Assembly: GCA_900757235.1 (NCBI GenBank)
Contig: CAAENB010000173.1
Location: forward strand, 1 to 15,536
Direction: 5' to 3'
Length of the DNA: 15,536 bases
Origin: an uncultured Collinsella sp.
GTDB taxonomy: Bacteria; Actinomycetota; Coriobacteriia; Coriobacteriales; Coriobacteriaceae
In this document: in pieces, positions 1 through 6,308 of the stretch
Position numbering within the stretch: position 1 is the first letter of the stretch
Layout of the letters: each line of letters begins with the position of its first letter
Program-made: the position numbers and the translations under genes
Notes under the pieces: generated by a model
What the model saw: the letters and a program-made list of their open reading frames with translations, nothing else
What the model was told of the DNA's origin: nothing
Database searches by the model: none

Positions 1-1
1 A

Positions 2-745
2 AAAGAACTTGACATGGATGACGTGGCGGCTCTGCGCGAGCTTATGGCGCAAAACGACTTTGGACCGCTGGTGGCGCATGCCCCGTATACCTATAACCCC
101 TGCTCCGCTAAGGAGCGGGCGCGCGAGTTTGCCTTGGAGGCAATGGCCGAGGACTTGCAGCGTCTGGAAGCACTGCCCGGCAACTACTACAACTTCCATC
201 CCGGTGCGCATGTGGGGCAGGGCTCCGACGTCGGCATTCAGATGATTGTCGACACGCTGTGCCAGGTGATGTTTGAGGGGCAGCAGACGACGGTATTACT
301 CGAGACCATGGCAGGAAAGGGCACCGAGGTGGGCCGTAGCTTTGAAGAACTGGCGTGCATTATCGAGGGCGTTGCCGCCAAGCGCCCAGAGCTGTCCGAT
401 AAGCTGGGCGTTTGTTTGGACACCTGCCATGTGAGCGATGCCGGCTACGACATCATCCATGATCTGGACGACGTACTCGACGAGTTCGACCGCGTGGTGG
501 GTATCGATCGCTTGCATGCCGTACACATCAACGATTCGAAGAACCCTTGTGGCGCCCATAAAGATCGTCACGAGTGCATCGGCAAGGGATACCTTGGCAG
601 CGAGGAATTTGGTGGCGGTATGCAGGTTATGCAGAATATTGTATCGAATGGCCGTTTGCGTTCGCTGCCGTTTATTTTGGAGACTCCGAACGAACTTGCA
701 GGTTATACAGCTGAAATTAGACTATTAAGGTCATTGCAGCAGTAA
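2..745 (+). CDS. nfo: Endonuclease IV (deoxyribonuclease IV), 5' end cut off by window
   Basis: This is an AP endonuclease of base-excision repair, which cleaves DNA 5' to abasic sites using a trinuclear zinc centre. The reading frame is open from base 2, so the start lies outside the window and the first Met seen (base 14) is internal. The family's metal-binding blocks occur in the right order: NFHPGAHVG, LLETMAGKGTEVG, GVCLDTCHVSDAGYD, HAVHINDSKNPCGAHKDRHECIGKG, and a terminal ILETP. These supply the expected His, Glu and Asp zinc ligands. The roughly 247 residues seen are most of a 280-residue family member, so only the first 30 to 40 residues should be missing. The TIM-barrel C-terminus ends normally at TAA. 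No clear terminator follows before the next promoter. Identification is firm. Confidence 0.95.
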   Translation, partial: KELDMDDVAALRELMAQNDFGPLVAHAPYTYNPCSAKERAREFALEAMAEDLQRLEALPGNYYNFHPGAHVGQGSDVGIQMIVDTLCQVMFEGQQTTVLLETMAGKGTEVGRSFEELACIIEGVAAKRPELSDKLGVCLDTCHVSDAGYDIIHDLDDVLDEFDRVVGIDRLHAVHINDSKNPCGAHKDRHECIGKGYLGSEEFGGGMQVMQNIVSNGRLRSLPFILETPNELAGYTAEIRLLRSLQQ

Positions 746-806
746 TGACTGTCATAAAGTAGAGTATTCCATTCACGTTATGGGTTTGTTTCAATCAGTT
801 TTCTCG

Positions 807-835
807 TTGCAGATTCGTAATTCCAGGTGCATAAT
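807..835 (+). promoter_or_regulatory. Candidate sigma-70 type promoter for the amino acid ABC operon
   Basis: TTGCAG (807-812) and CATAAT (830-835) are separated by exactly 17 bp and lie about 58 bp upstream of the lipoprotein start at 893. Each hexamer is one mismatch from consensus. Transcription would begin near 842. No operator dyad is obvious. The assignment is by hexamer match and spacing only. Confidence 0.5.
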
Positions 836-892
836 AGCCAACAGTTTTTGCAGACCTCTGAATCAAACGAGGTCACCGGAAGGAGACTGATT

Positions 893-1753
893 ATGAAGCT
901 CAAGAAGCTTGGCGCATTTGCCGCCACGGGTGCCATGGCGCTCGCCCTCGCACTGACGGGCTGCGGCTCGTCCAACGCCACCTCTGGTTCTGATGCCGGT
1001 TCCAGCAGCTCTGACGACGCTAAGGTCGAGAAGGTCGACGGCTCCAAGGAGTACGCGCTCGTCAAGGACGGTACGCTGACTGTCGGCACCTCTGCCGAGT
1101 ACGCTCCGTTTGAGTACAAGGATGACAACGGCGATTATCAGGGCTTTGACCTTGAGCTCATCAAGGCTATCGGCGACAAGCTGGGCCTGGATGTCGAGTA
1201 TGTCAACAATGACTTTGACACGCTGGTTCCGGGCGTCGCTTCGGGCGCCAAGTATGACGTTTCCATCGCGGCTATCACCGACACGCCCGAGCGTGAGAAG
1301 GAAGTCACTTTCTCTGATTCCTACTACATGGATGATCAGGCTATCGTGACCAAGGTCGATAACACCGACATCACGGCCGATAACTTTAGCGAGAAGCTCA
1401 ACAATTCCGACGCTACCATCATCGTCCAGTCTGGCTCGACCGCCGAGGCCTTTGCCCAGGAGAACTTCCCCAAGGCCAAGATCGTCCCCTACAAGGACGC
1501 CACCGAGTGCTTTAGCGCTCTGCAGTCCGATAAGGGCGACGCCGTAGTTACCAACCGCTCCGTTGCCAGCCAGCTGACCGCCGAGCAGTTCAACACCTGC
1601 CAGACCATCAAGCAGATCAGCACCGGCGAGGAGTACGCCATCGCCATCAACCAGGGCAACACCAAGCTCAAGGACGACATTAACCAGGCCATCAAGGACC
1701 TGACCGACGACGGTACCGTCGACGCCCTCATGGCTAAGTACAATATCAAGTAA
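893..1753 (+). CDS. Polar amino acid ABC transporter, substrate-binding lipoprotein
   Basis: This is the extracytoplasmic solute-binding protein (SBP_bac_3 family) of an amino acid importer. Residues 1-24 form a lipoprotein signal: a KLKK positive start, a hydrophobic core and lipobox LTGC, giving lipidated Cys24. A Ser/Asp/Gly-rich tether follows, then the binding fold from about residue 55 with the typical blocks LTVGTSAEYAPFEY, GFDLELIKAIGDKLGL, FDTLVPGVASGAKYDV and ITDTPEREKEVTFSDSYY. The C-terminus ends in the family-typical DGTVDALMAKYNIK. The frame is open upstream to a GTG at 827, but that codon sits in the promoter. The ATG at 893 has a strong GGAAGGAG site (878-885) and starts directly at the signal peptide. 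The 286-aa length is normal. The ligand is not readable from sequence; polar amino acids are likely from the family. Confidence 0.93.
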   Translation: MKLKKLGAFAATGAMALALALTGCGSSNATSGSDAGSSSSDDAKVEKVDGSKEYALVKDGTLTVGTSAEYAPFEYKDDNGDYQGFDLELIKAIGDKLGLDVEYVNNDFDTLVPGVASGAKYDVSIAAITDTPEREKEVTFSDSYYMDDQAIVTKVDNTDITADNFSEKLNNSDATIIVQSGSTAEAFAQENFPKAKIVPYKDATECFSALQSDKGDAVVTNRSVASQLTAEQFNTCQTIKQISTGEEYAIAINQGNTKLKDDINQAIKDLTDDGTVDALMAKYNIK

Positions 1754-1775
1754 AATAACTACTTGATTGCGCGCG

Positions 1776-1805
1776 GGCCCTTTCCGTTTTGCGGAGAGGG
1801 CCTTT
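1776..1805 (+). terminator. 11-bp hairpin between binding-protein and permease genes
   Basis: GGCCCTTTCCG (1776-1786) pairs with CGGAGAGGGCC (1792-1802), with one G-T wobble and loop TTTTG. Only three T residues follow, so it looks like a leaky terminator or an mRNA-stabilising hairpin. Either would make the binding protein more abundant than the membrane parts, a common arrangement in ABC importers. It lies 22 bp after the lipoprotein stop codon. Confidence 0.6.
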
Positions 1806-1870
1806 GCGCTTCTCTTGACGGAGAGCGTTTCCGTCTCGTTTTGCCGGCAACTTCTACGATAGGAGCCACC

Positions 1871-3232
1871 TTGTCTCGACTGAACAAAGGGGCCGCGGAG
1901 CAGCGTTTTCCACTGTCCGCCTTGCTCCAAAAGCTAGCCTGCGTCATGGCCGTGGCGCTCGCGCTGGTGTGCGCGGGGGCATATGCGCCTACGACCGCCC
2001 AGGCGCTTGAGACCGCAAAGATTACCGCCCGACCCAACACCGGTTCGGGCAGCGATGTGGTCGGCGGCACCGAGACGCGCATTACCTGGGAAGTTCAGGC
2101 CGATGCCGACGAGGAGCTGAGCGGTCTTTCCTTGACGTTTGTCGACGGCACGACGTTTGGTACCGATGACACGCGATTGACGATGCTCTCGGGCGAGGAC
2201 CTCATGGATCGTACGCCCATGAAGCCCACGTGCAAGGCTGACGGCCAGACGCTCAAGATTGACTTTGGCGAGACGGCGCCTGCCGGCGGCTTTTTCCGTG
2301 TCGAGGTTTACGGCGTGACCTTCCCCGTCGAGGGCGGCGATGAGGCCTTTAGCGGCACCTATACGCTCGCCGACGGGTCGACCAAGAAGATCTCCAAGAT
2401 TCCGTCGGTGGAGATCAAGGGCGTGACGGCCTTCGATAGCTTCTTGGCTGACCTTAAAGAGCAGCCGTGGGTCGAGGCGTGGAACTCCAATATGTTCCTG
2501 CGCCTGTTCCTGAACCCGGTCATTTTGGTCCAGAGCCTGCCGATCGTCTTCAAGGGCTTCCTTATGTCGCTCTCGATCGTGCTTGTGGCGTTTCCGCTGG
2601 CAATTCCCTTCGGTTTTGCCCTGTCGCTCATGCGCATCTCTAAGTCGCGCATCCTGCGCTGTCTTGCCGGCATCTATGTGAATATCATTCGCGGTACGCC
2701 GGCGTTCCTGCAGATCTATATCGCGTTTTTCGGTCTGCCGCTGGCCGGTGTCAAAGTGGACGACTATGTGCTGGGTGTTATCGTCATGGCCATGAACTCG
2801 TCTGCGTACTTGTGCGAGATCTTCCGTGCCGGTATTCAGTCGATCCCCAAGGGCCAAAACGAGGCTGCTCGCTCGCTGGGCATGAATGCCTTCCAGACGC
2901 TGCTCTATGTCATGATTCCGCAGACGTTCCGCAATGTCCTGCCTACGCTGACCAGCGAGTTTATCTTGCTCTACAAGGACACGTCGCTGCTTGCCGCCGT
3001 GGGTGTCGTCGAGATCGTCATGAACGCCCGCACCATCGTGGCCACGACGGGCTCCATCACGCCGTATGTGGTTGCCGCTCTGTTCTATCTGGTCATTACC
3101 CTGCCGCTTGCGCGCTTGGTGAGCGGTCTTGAGGCGAGACTTCTGGGGACGGCCGAAACCAAAAAGAAGCGTCCCACCAAGAGCGCCGGACAGGTTGTCG
3201 CGACGCCCGCCGATCATATCGCCGGTCTGTAA
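1871..3232 (+). CDS. Amino acid ABC transporter permease with exported N-terminal domain
   Basis: This is the membrane subunit of the importer (HisM/GlnP family). The frame is open from 1763, but that stretch contains the hairpin at 1776-1802. The TTG at 1871 has AGGAG (1861-1865) five bases upstream and is the better start, giving 453 aa. Residues 15-45 form a signal-like hydrophobic segment ending in AQA. Residues about 46-190 are a polar, beta-rich, probably extracellular domain (TWEVQADADEE, LTFVDGTTFG, FRVEVYGVTFP). The permease proper occupies about 210-427, with several membrane helices, NIIRGTPAFLQIY (271-283) and the EAA coupling loop IPKGQNEAARSLGM (325-338). A Lys/Arg-rich tail ends the protein. 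Ordinary family members are about 220-300 aa and lack the exported domain, which is not a recognisable solute-binding fold. The ATPase gene follows after 12 bp. Confidence 0.9.
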   Translation: MSRLNKGAAEQRFPLSALLQKLACVMAVALALVCAGAYAPTTAQALETAKITARPNTGSGSDVVGGTETRITWEVQADADEELSGLSLTFVDGTTFGTDDTRLTMLSGEDLMDRTPMKPTCKADGQTLKIDFGETAPAGGFFRVEVYGVTFPVEGGDEAFSGTYTLADGSTKKISKIPSVEIKGVTAFDSFLADLKEQPWVEAWNSNMFLRLFLNPVILVQSLPIVFKGFLMSLSIVLVAFPLAIPFGFALSLMRISKSRILRCLAGIYVNIIRGTPAFLQIYIAFFGLPLAGVKVDDYVLGVIVMAMNSSAYLCEIFRAGIQSIPKGQNEAARSLGMNAFQTLLYVMIPQTFRNVLPTLTSEFILLYKDTSLLAAVGVVEIVMNARTIVATTGSITPYVVAALFYLVITLPLARLVSGLEARLLGTAETKKKRPTKSAGQVVATPADHIAGL

Positions 3233-3244
3233 GGAGGTCCTGTC

Positions 3245-3994
3245 ATGAGTGAAACGAATTCCAACGAGGTCGTTGTCAGCATCAAGAACCTCCAAAAGGC
3301 TTTTGGCGATAACGTGGTTCTGCGTGATATCGATCTGGACGTGCACAAGGGTGAGGTCGTTGTGGTCCTGGGCCCCTCGGGCTCGGGCAAGTCGACGATG
3401 CTTCGCTGCATCAATCGCCTGGAGCATCCCACGAGCGGCTCGATTGTCGTTGAGGGCGTGGATGTGTGTGCCAAGGGCGTCGACCTCAATAAGGTACGTA
3501 CGCACTTGGGCATGGTGTTTCAGCAGTTCAACCTGTTCCCGCACCTGTCGGTCAAAAAGAACGTCATGCTTGCGCAGCAAAAGGTGCTCAAGCGCAGTAA
3601 GGAAGAGGCCGAGAAGATCGCCATCGAGGAGCTGACCAAGGTCGGCCTGGCCGAGCGCATCGATTTTATGCCGAGTCAGCTTTCGGGCGGTCAGCAGCAG
3701 CGCGTCGCCATCGCCCGCGCCCTGTCGATGAACCCGCACGTGATGCTCTTTGACGAGGCCACGTCGGCGCTCGACCCCGAGCTCGTCCGCGATGTATTGG
3801 GCGTCATGCGCGACCTGGCACGTGACGGTATGACCATGATCGTGGTAACGCACGAGATGGGCTTTGCCCGCGATGTCGCCGACCGCGTCGTCTTTATGGA
3901 CGGCGGCGTCATTGTAGAAGAGGGTACGCCGAGTGAGGTCTTCGACCACCCCAAGAGCGAGCGCACCAAGGCGTTCTTGGGCAATATCTCGTAG
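3245..3994 (+). CDS. Amino acid ABC transporter ATP-binding protein
   Basis: This is the cytoplasmic ATPase that powers the importer encoded upstream, of the GlnQ/HisP type. All nucleotide-binding motifs are present in order: Walker A GPSGSGKST (43-51), Q-loop MVFQQFNLFPH (90-100), signature LSGGQQQR (146-153), Walker B VMLFDEATSALD (166-177) and the H-loop His203 in VVTHEMGFA. Its 249 aa is normal for the subfamily, and INRLEHPTSG is typical of polar amino acid importers. An AAGGAGG site at 3231-3237 overlaps the permease stop codon and is seven bases before the ATG, which suggests translational coupling. It is the last gene of the operon and is followed by the terminator at 4021-4057. The gene symbol is left blank because the substrate is unknown. 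Confidence 0.95.
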   Translation: MSETNSNEVVVSIKNLQKAFGDNVVLRDIDLDVHKGEVVVVLGPSGSGKSTMLRCINRLEHPTSGSIVVEGVDVCAKGVDLNKVRTHLGMVFQQFNLFPHLSVKKNVMLAQQKVLKRSKEEAEKIAIEELTKVGLAERIDFMPSQLSGGQQQRVAIARALSMNPHVMLFDEATSALDPELVRDVLGVMRDLARDGMTMIVVTHEMGFARDVADRVVFMDGGVIVEEGTPSEVFDHPKSERTKAFLGNIS

Positions 3995-4020
3995 CGGCGC
4001 GTCGAAGTTGTCGATATAAC

Positions 4021-4057
4021 AAACGGGGACCGGATAGTATCCGGCCCCCGTTTTTGT
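4021..4057. terminator. Strong intrinsic terminator, probably bidirectional
   Basis: The arms AACGGGG and CCCCGTT flank an inner CCGGAT/ATCCGG-type stem with one A-C mismatch. TTTTTG follows on the plus strand and GTTTGTT on the minus strand. It sits between the convergent ABC operon and flavodoxin operon and could end both. Confidence 0.85.
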
Positions 4058-4126
4058 TTGGGCGTGAACGACTGTTGTTGTGCGGTGCTCGGCTGTCAGT
4101 TGCTTTGCGACTTTCTGACGGCTTCG

Positions 4127-4546
4127 TTAGGCCAGCTCCGCTCCCAGGGCCTTGCAGGCCGCTTCGCCCTCATCGTCGGGGGCGTCGTAGCAAATGACGG
4201 AATCGACGACGTTGACGCCTGCCTCGTCGGCATCGGCCTTCCAGTTGTCCATCCACTCGCCCTCGGCCCACGAATAGGAGCCAAAGAGGACGACCTTCTT
4301 GTCGCCGAGAGTCTCCTTGACCTCGTCCCACATGGGCTGGAACTCATCGTATTCAAGCTCCTCGGAACCCATGGCGGGGCAGCCGAAGGCGAAGGCATCA
4401 TATTCGGCGGCCTTGTCGGCAGAGAAGTCGGCGCAGGAGATGACCTCTGCCTCGGCGCCGGCACCGGTTGCGCCTTCGGCAACGAAGTTTGCCATGGCCT
4501 CGGTGTTGCCTGTACCGCTCCAGTAGACGACTGCGATCTTGCTCAT
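4127..4546 (-). CDS. Short-chain flavodoxin
   Basis: This is an FMN-binding electron carrier that can replace ferredoxin when iron is scarce. The protein begins MSKIAVVYWSGTGNTE, with the FMN phosphate-binding loop SGTGNT at residues 10-15. It carries the family blocks FGCPAMGSEELE and LFGSYSWAEGEWMDNW, which supply the Trp and Tyr-type side chains stacking on FMN. Length is 139 aa, matching short-chain clostridial flavodoxins. The frame is open far upstream to 4960, but the ATG at 4546 is preceded by AAAGGA and starts exactly at the flavodoxin fold. It lies 46 bp downstream of the DUF3793 gene on the same strand, almost certainly in the same transcript. Family and role are firm; the redox partner is unknown. 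Confidence 0.95.
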   Translation of the reverse strand: MSKIAVVYWSGTGNTEAMANFVAEGATGAGAEAEVISCADFSADKAAEYDAFAFGCPAMGSEELEYDEFQPMWDEVKETLGDKKVVLFGSYSWAEGEWMDNWKADADEAGVNVVDSVICYDAPDDEGEAACKALGAELA

Positions 4547-4592
4547 ATGTTTTCCTTTCGGTTGTGCGGCGTGCGGCCGTGTTTTGTATGCT

Positions 4593-5297
4593 CTATCGGG
4601 TTGCCTGGACAAGTTGTCCCAGGGTGCAGCCCTGTTGATAGATGTAGGTAAGGTATTGCGTGCATGCGCGATAGGAATCGAAGGTCGTGAGTGCCTGCTC
4701 AACGTTTGTGTATACCTTCCATGCGCCAAAGACCTTATAGTTTTCGCCGTGCTGGACGATAAACTGACGGACATCTTCGTAGGGATAGCCCAAAAAATAG
4801 CCAATTTCGTGGGGGAACTCGCATATGCACCCCGTATCGCAGTGCCTATTTCGCGCGAGTGCGCAGACGCTGCCGTCATAGGCGCTTTCTGCGGCATTGC
4901 TGCTTGCCAGCGTGATGCGCGCGGCGAGATGCACCAGGGATGCGGGCAGGTTGTGGACATCGTAACCTTCGGCGGCTAGCGCCGTCGTGGCGCGGGGGTC
5001 GGAGAGGTATCGCATGAGGTCTGCAGGGCGGTACACATAGATGAGCGCTCCGCAGGGGCGCCAGACCAAAACGCTCATATGGATCCCGAGTGGCTGGAGC
5101 TCGCGGTTGCATTGGGCTATGACGGCGAGCAGGCGAGAGCGTCGCTCTTCGATATGGGTGGCGCTGGGTTTTCCGTTTTGGTTGGCGTAAACGCCGGGAT
5201 AGGTAAAGAGCGAAGCCGGTTTGATACCTGCGAGCGTAGGGGAGCAGTTGCGCACGACAGCCGTTTGGTATGTTGGGATGTCAATGGTTCGAGTCAC
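4593..5297 (-). CDS. DUF3793 family protein
   Basis: This 234-aa protein is recognised by the DUF3793 hallmark around residues 160-180 (EFPHEIGYFLGYP then EDVRQFI). That is followed by the conserved FGAWKVYTNVEQA block and a terminal segment with FDSYRACTQYLTYIYQQG. The function of the family is unknown. Members are often found beside flavodoxin genes in gut anaerobes, as here, which suggests a link to iron limitation or electron transfer. Cys153, Cys157 and Cys159 cluster just before the FPHEIG block and could bind a metal or take part in redox chemistry; this is inference. The start is GTG at 5297, with AAAGGGG about six bases upstream. No signal peptide or membrane helix is seen, so it should be cytoplasmic. 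It is the first gene of a two-gene unit behind the promoter at 5337-5364. Confidence 0.85.
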   Translation of the reverse strand: MTRTIDIPTYQTAVVRNCSPTLAGIKPASLFTYPGVYANQNGKPSATHIEERRSRLLAVIAQCNRELQPLGIHMSVLVWRPCGALIYVYRPADLMRYLSDPRATTALAAEGYDVHNLPASLVHLAARITLASSNAAESAYDGSVCALARNRHCDTGCICEFPHEIGYFLGYPYEDVRQFIVQHGENYKVFGAWKVYTNVEQALTTFDSYRACTQYLTYIYQQGCTLGQLVQATR

Positions 5298-5336
5298 GAT
5301 GCCCCTTTCGGGTCCTCAGCTGTTGGCCTAGGAAAA

Positions 5337-5364
5337 CTTATACACGAAAGTAAGCCATGGTCAA
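5337..5364 (-). promoter_or_regulatory. Candidate promoter of the DUF3793-flavodoxin operon
   Basis: On the minus strand, TTGACC (5364-5359) and TATAAG (5342-5337) are separated by 16 bp, about 40 bp upstream of the GTG start at 5297. It diverges from the promoter of the heavy-metal-binding protein gene. No convincing Fur- or DtxR-type operator was found near it. Confidence 0.5.
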
Positions 5365-5390
5365 CAAAAAAGTTTGAAGAGGGAAACTAA

Positions 5391-5422
5391 TTGACCGAAC
5401 GGACATGATTTTGGGTTAAGAT
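5391..5422 (+). promoter_or_regulatory. Candidate promoter of the HMA-domain gene
   Basis: TTGACC (5391-5396) is followed by TAAGAT (5417-5422) with a long 20-bp spacer. The -10 hexamer lies directly upstream of the CCCCATGGGG palindrome. The long spacer would make the promoter weak unless activated, or the true -10 may be offset by one or two bases. The hexamer assignment is uncertain. Confidence 0.4.
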
Positions 5423-5426
5423 GGGG

Positions 5427-5443
5427 ACACCCCATGGGGGTAT
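5427..5443. promoter_or_regulatory. CsoR-like copper-repressor operator (candidate)
   Basis: On the minus strand this reads ATACCCCCATGGGGTGT, with a perfect CCCCATGGGG core at 5430-5439. G/C-tract dyads flanked by TA are typical of CsoR-family copper repressors, and the position just downstream of the -10 element would block transcription. The gene behind it encodes a CxxC metal-binding domain, which fits copper control. A perfect 10-bp palindrome, TATCTAGATA (5441-5450), overlaps its end. Confidence 0.5.
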
Positions 5444-5472
5444 CTAGATAGGGCTACTTGAAAGGGGAACGC

Positions 5473-5856
5473 ATGAGTGACTTGCTCAACCCCGCGAATC
5501 TCATCGTGCTGGCCGTCATTGCCGTCGGCATGTTTTTTGGACTGCGTCGCATTGCCGCTTCGACACACGGGAAGAGTTGTTGCAGCGATGGTGCGAGCGG
5601 CAAGAAGGCCAAAAAGGTTGTTGTGGTGGATACCGATGCGTCACACTATCCCTATAGCGATGAGCTGCTCATCGGCGGCATGAGCTGTGACGGCTGCGCT
5701 CAGAACGTAGCCAATGCCCTCAATGCACTGGATGGCGTGTGGGCAACGGTGACGTATGCGGACCACACGGCACGCGTGCGCTCTAAGCAGCCGGTTGATC
5801 GTGATGTCCTCGAGGCGGCCGTGAAAGACGCGGGCTACTACGTCATGACGCTGTAA
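5473..5856 (+). CDS. Membrane-anchored heavy-metal-associated (HMA) domain protein
   Basis: This 127-aa protein has three parts. Residues 8-27 form one membrane helix (LIVLAVIAVGMFFGL). A short Cys- and Lys-rich linker (KSCCSDG, then KKAKK) resembles the small FeoB-associated Cys-rich membrane proteins. Residues about 62-127 form an HMA ferredoxin-like fold with the metal-binding loop GGMSCDGCAQNV (Cys72 and Cys75), as in CopZ and P-type ATPase N-terminal domains. It probably binds Cu(I) or a similar soft metal and passes it to a membrane transporter. The start is ATG 5473, with AAAGGGG at 5461-5467; an upstream in-frame TTG at 5458 lies before that site and is not favoured. No transporter gene adjoins it, so the partner is elsewhere. 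It converges with the YolD gene, with no terminator in the 26-bp gap. Confidence 0.85.
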   Translation: MSDLLNPANLIVLAVIAVGMFFGLRRIAASTHGKSCCSDGASGKKAKKVVVVDTDASHYPYSDELLIGGMSCDGCAQNVANALNALDGVWATVTYADHTARVRSKQPVDRDVLEAAVKDAGYYVMTL

Positions 5857-5882
5857 GCGTCGCTCTGGATGCGCTTCATTGG

Positions 5883-6308
5883 CTAGGCTCGTCCGCGCAG
5901 TTCGATGTCTTGGATGTCGTCGAAGTCGATGGCGATGTCTCGGAGCTTGAGGAGCTTGAAGGCAGGGAGCGCCTCGTCGAGGATGCCGGTGCGGCTGCGA
6001 TAGCCGTATGCATCGTAATAGGTGACACGAACCAAGTCGCCACGTTTGAGACCCTCGAGTTTTTTAGAAAGCATGAGGGCTTTTTCTTCCGTGAGCTCAC
6101 GTTTTGGCTCGACGGTGATTTCCTGCTTGCGCACGAGTTCGTAGTATCCCGTGAGGGCGGCAAAGGGCATAAACTGTGCGGCGCGGTTGGCGCGCACGGC
6201 ACCGTTGGCAGTGAGGTTGGGGTCGGCGGCGCGGCGCCTGCCCTCGGGGTCCGCCAGGCGCTCGAAGGCGGTCGGCGGGCGCACGGGCTGTTGTTTAGGT
6301 TTAGGCAC
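5883..6308 (-). CDS. YolD-like protein, partner of the Y-family polymerase
   Basis: This 141-aa protein carries the YolD-family core RAAQFMPFAALTGYYELVRKQEI, followed by KRELTEEKA, and an SH3-like beta-rich C-terminus with VRVTYYDAYGYRSRTGIL. YolD-like proteins usually sit beside UmuC/UvrX-type translesion polymerases and are proposed to be UmuD-like accessory factors; the biochemical role is unproven. The N-terminus is a Pro/Lys-rich, likely disordered tail. The frame is open to a TTG at 6320, but that TTG is part of the GGAGG site (6314-6318). The GTG at 6308, five bases after GGAGG, is the better start. It overlaps the polymerase stop codon by eight bases (GTGCCTAA), so translation is probably coupled. 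It is in the same SOS-type operon. Confidence 0.88.
   Translation of the reverse strand: MPKPKQQPVRPPTAFERLADPEGRRRAADPNLTANGAVRANRAAQFMPFAALTGYYELVRKQEITVEPKRELTEEKALMLSKKLEGLKRGDLVRVTYYDAYGYRSRTGILDEALPAFKLLKLRDIAIDFDDIQDIELRGRA

Noticed and set aside
863..1930. 355-codon open frame on the minus strand
   Set aside because: It is antisense to the binding-lipoprotein gene, with no ribosome site or family features.
1934..3949. 671-codon open frame on the minus strand
   Set aside because: It lies antisense to the clearly identified permease and ATPase genes and is low in complexity; GC-rich codon use leaves such antisense frames open.
4058..4979. Plus-strand open frames over the flavodoxin and DUF3793 genes
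   Set aside because: They are antisense to well-supported genes and begin beside or inside a terminator.
5391..5422. MerR/CueR-type promoter for the HMA gene, from the 20-bp spacer
   Set aside because: MerR-type promoters have a dyad within the long spacer; none is visible here, whereas a CsoR-like dyad lies downstream.
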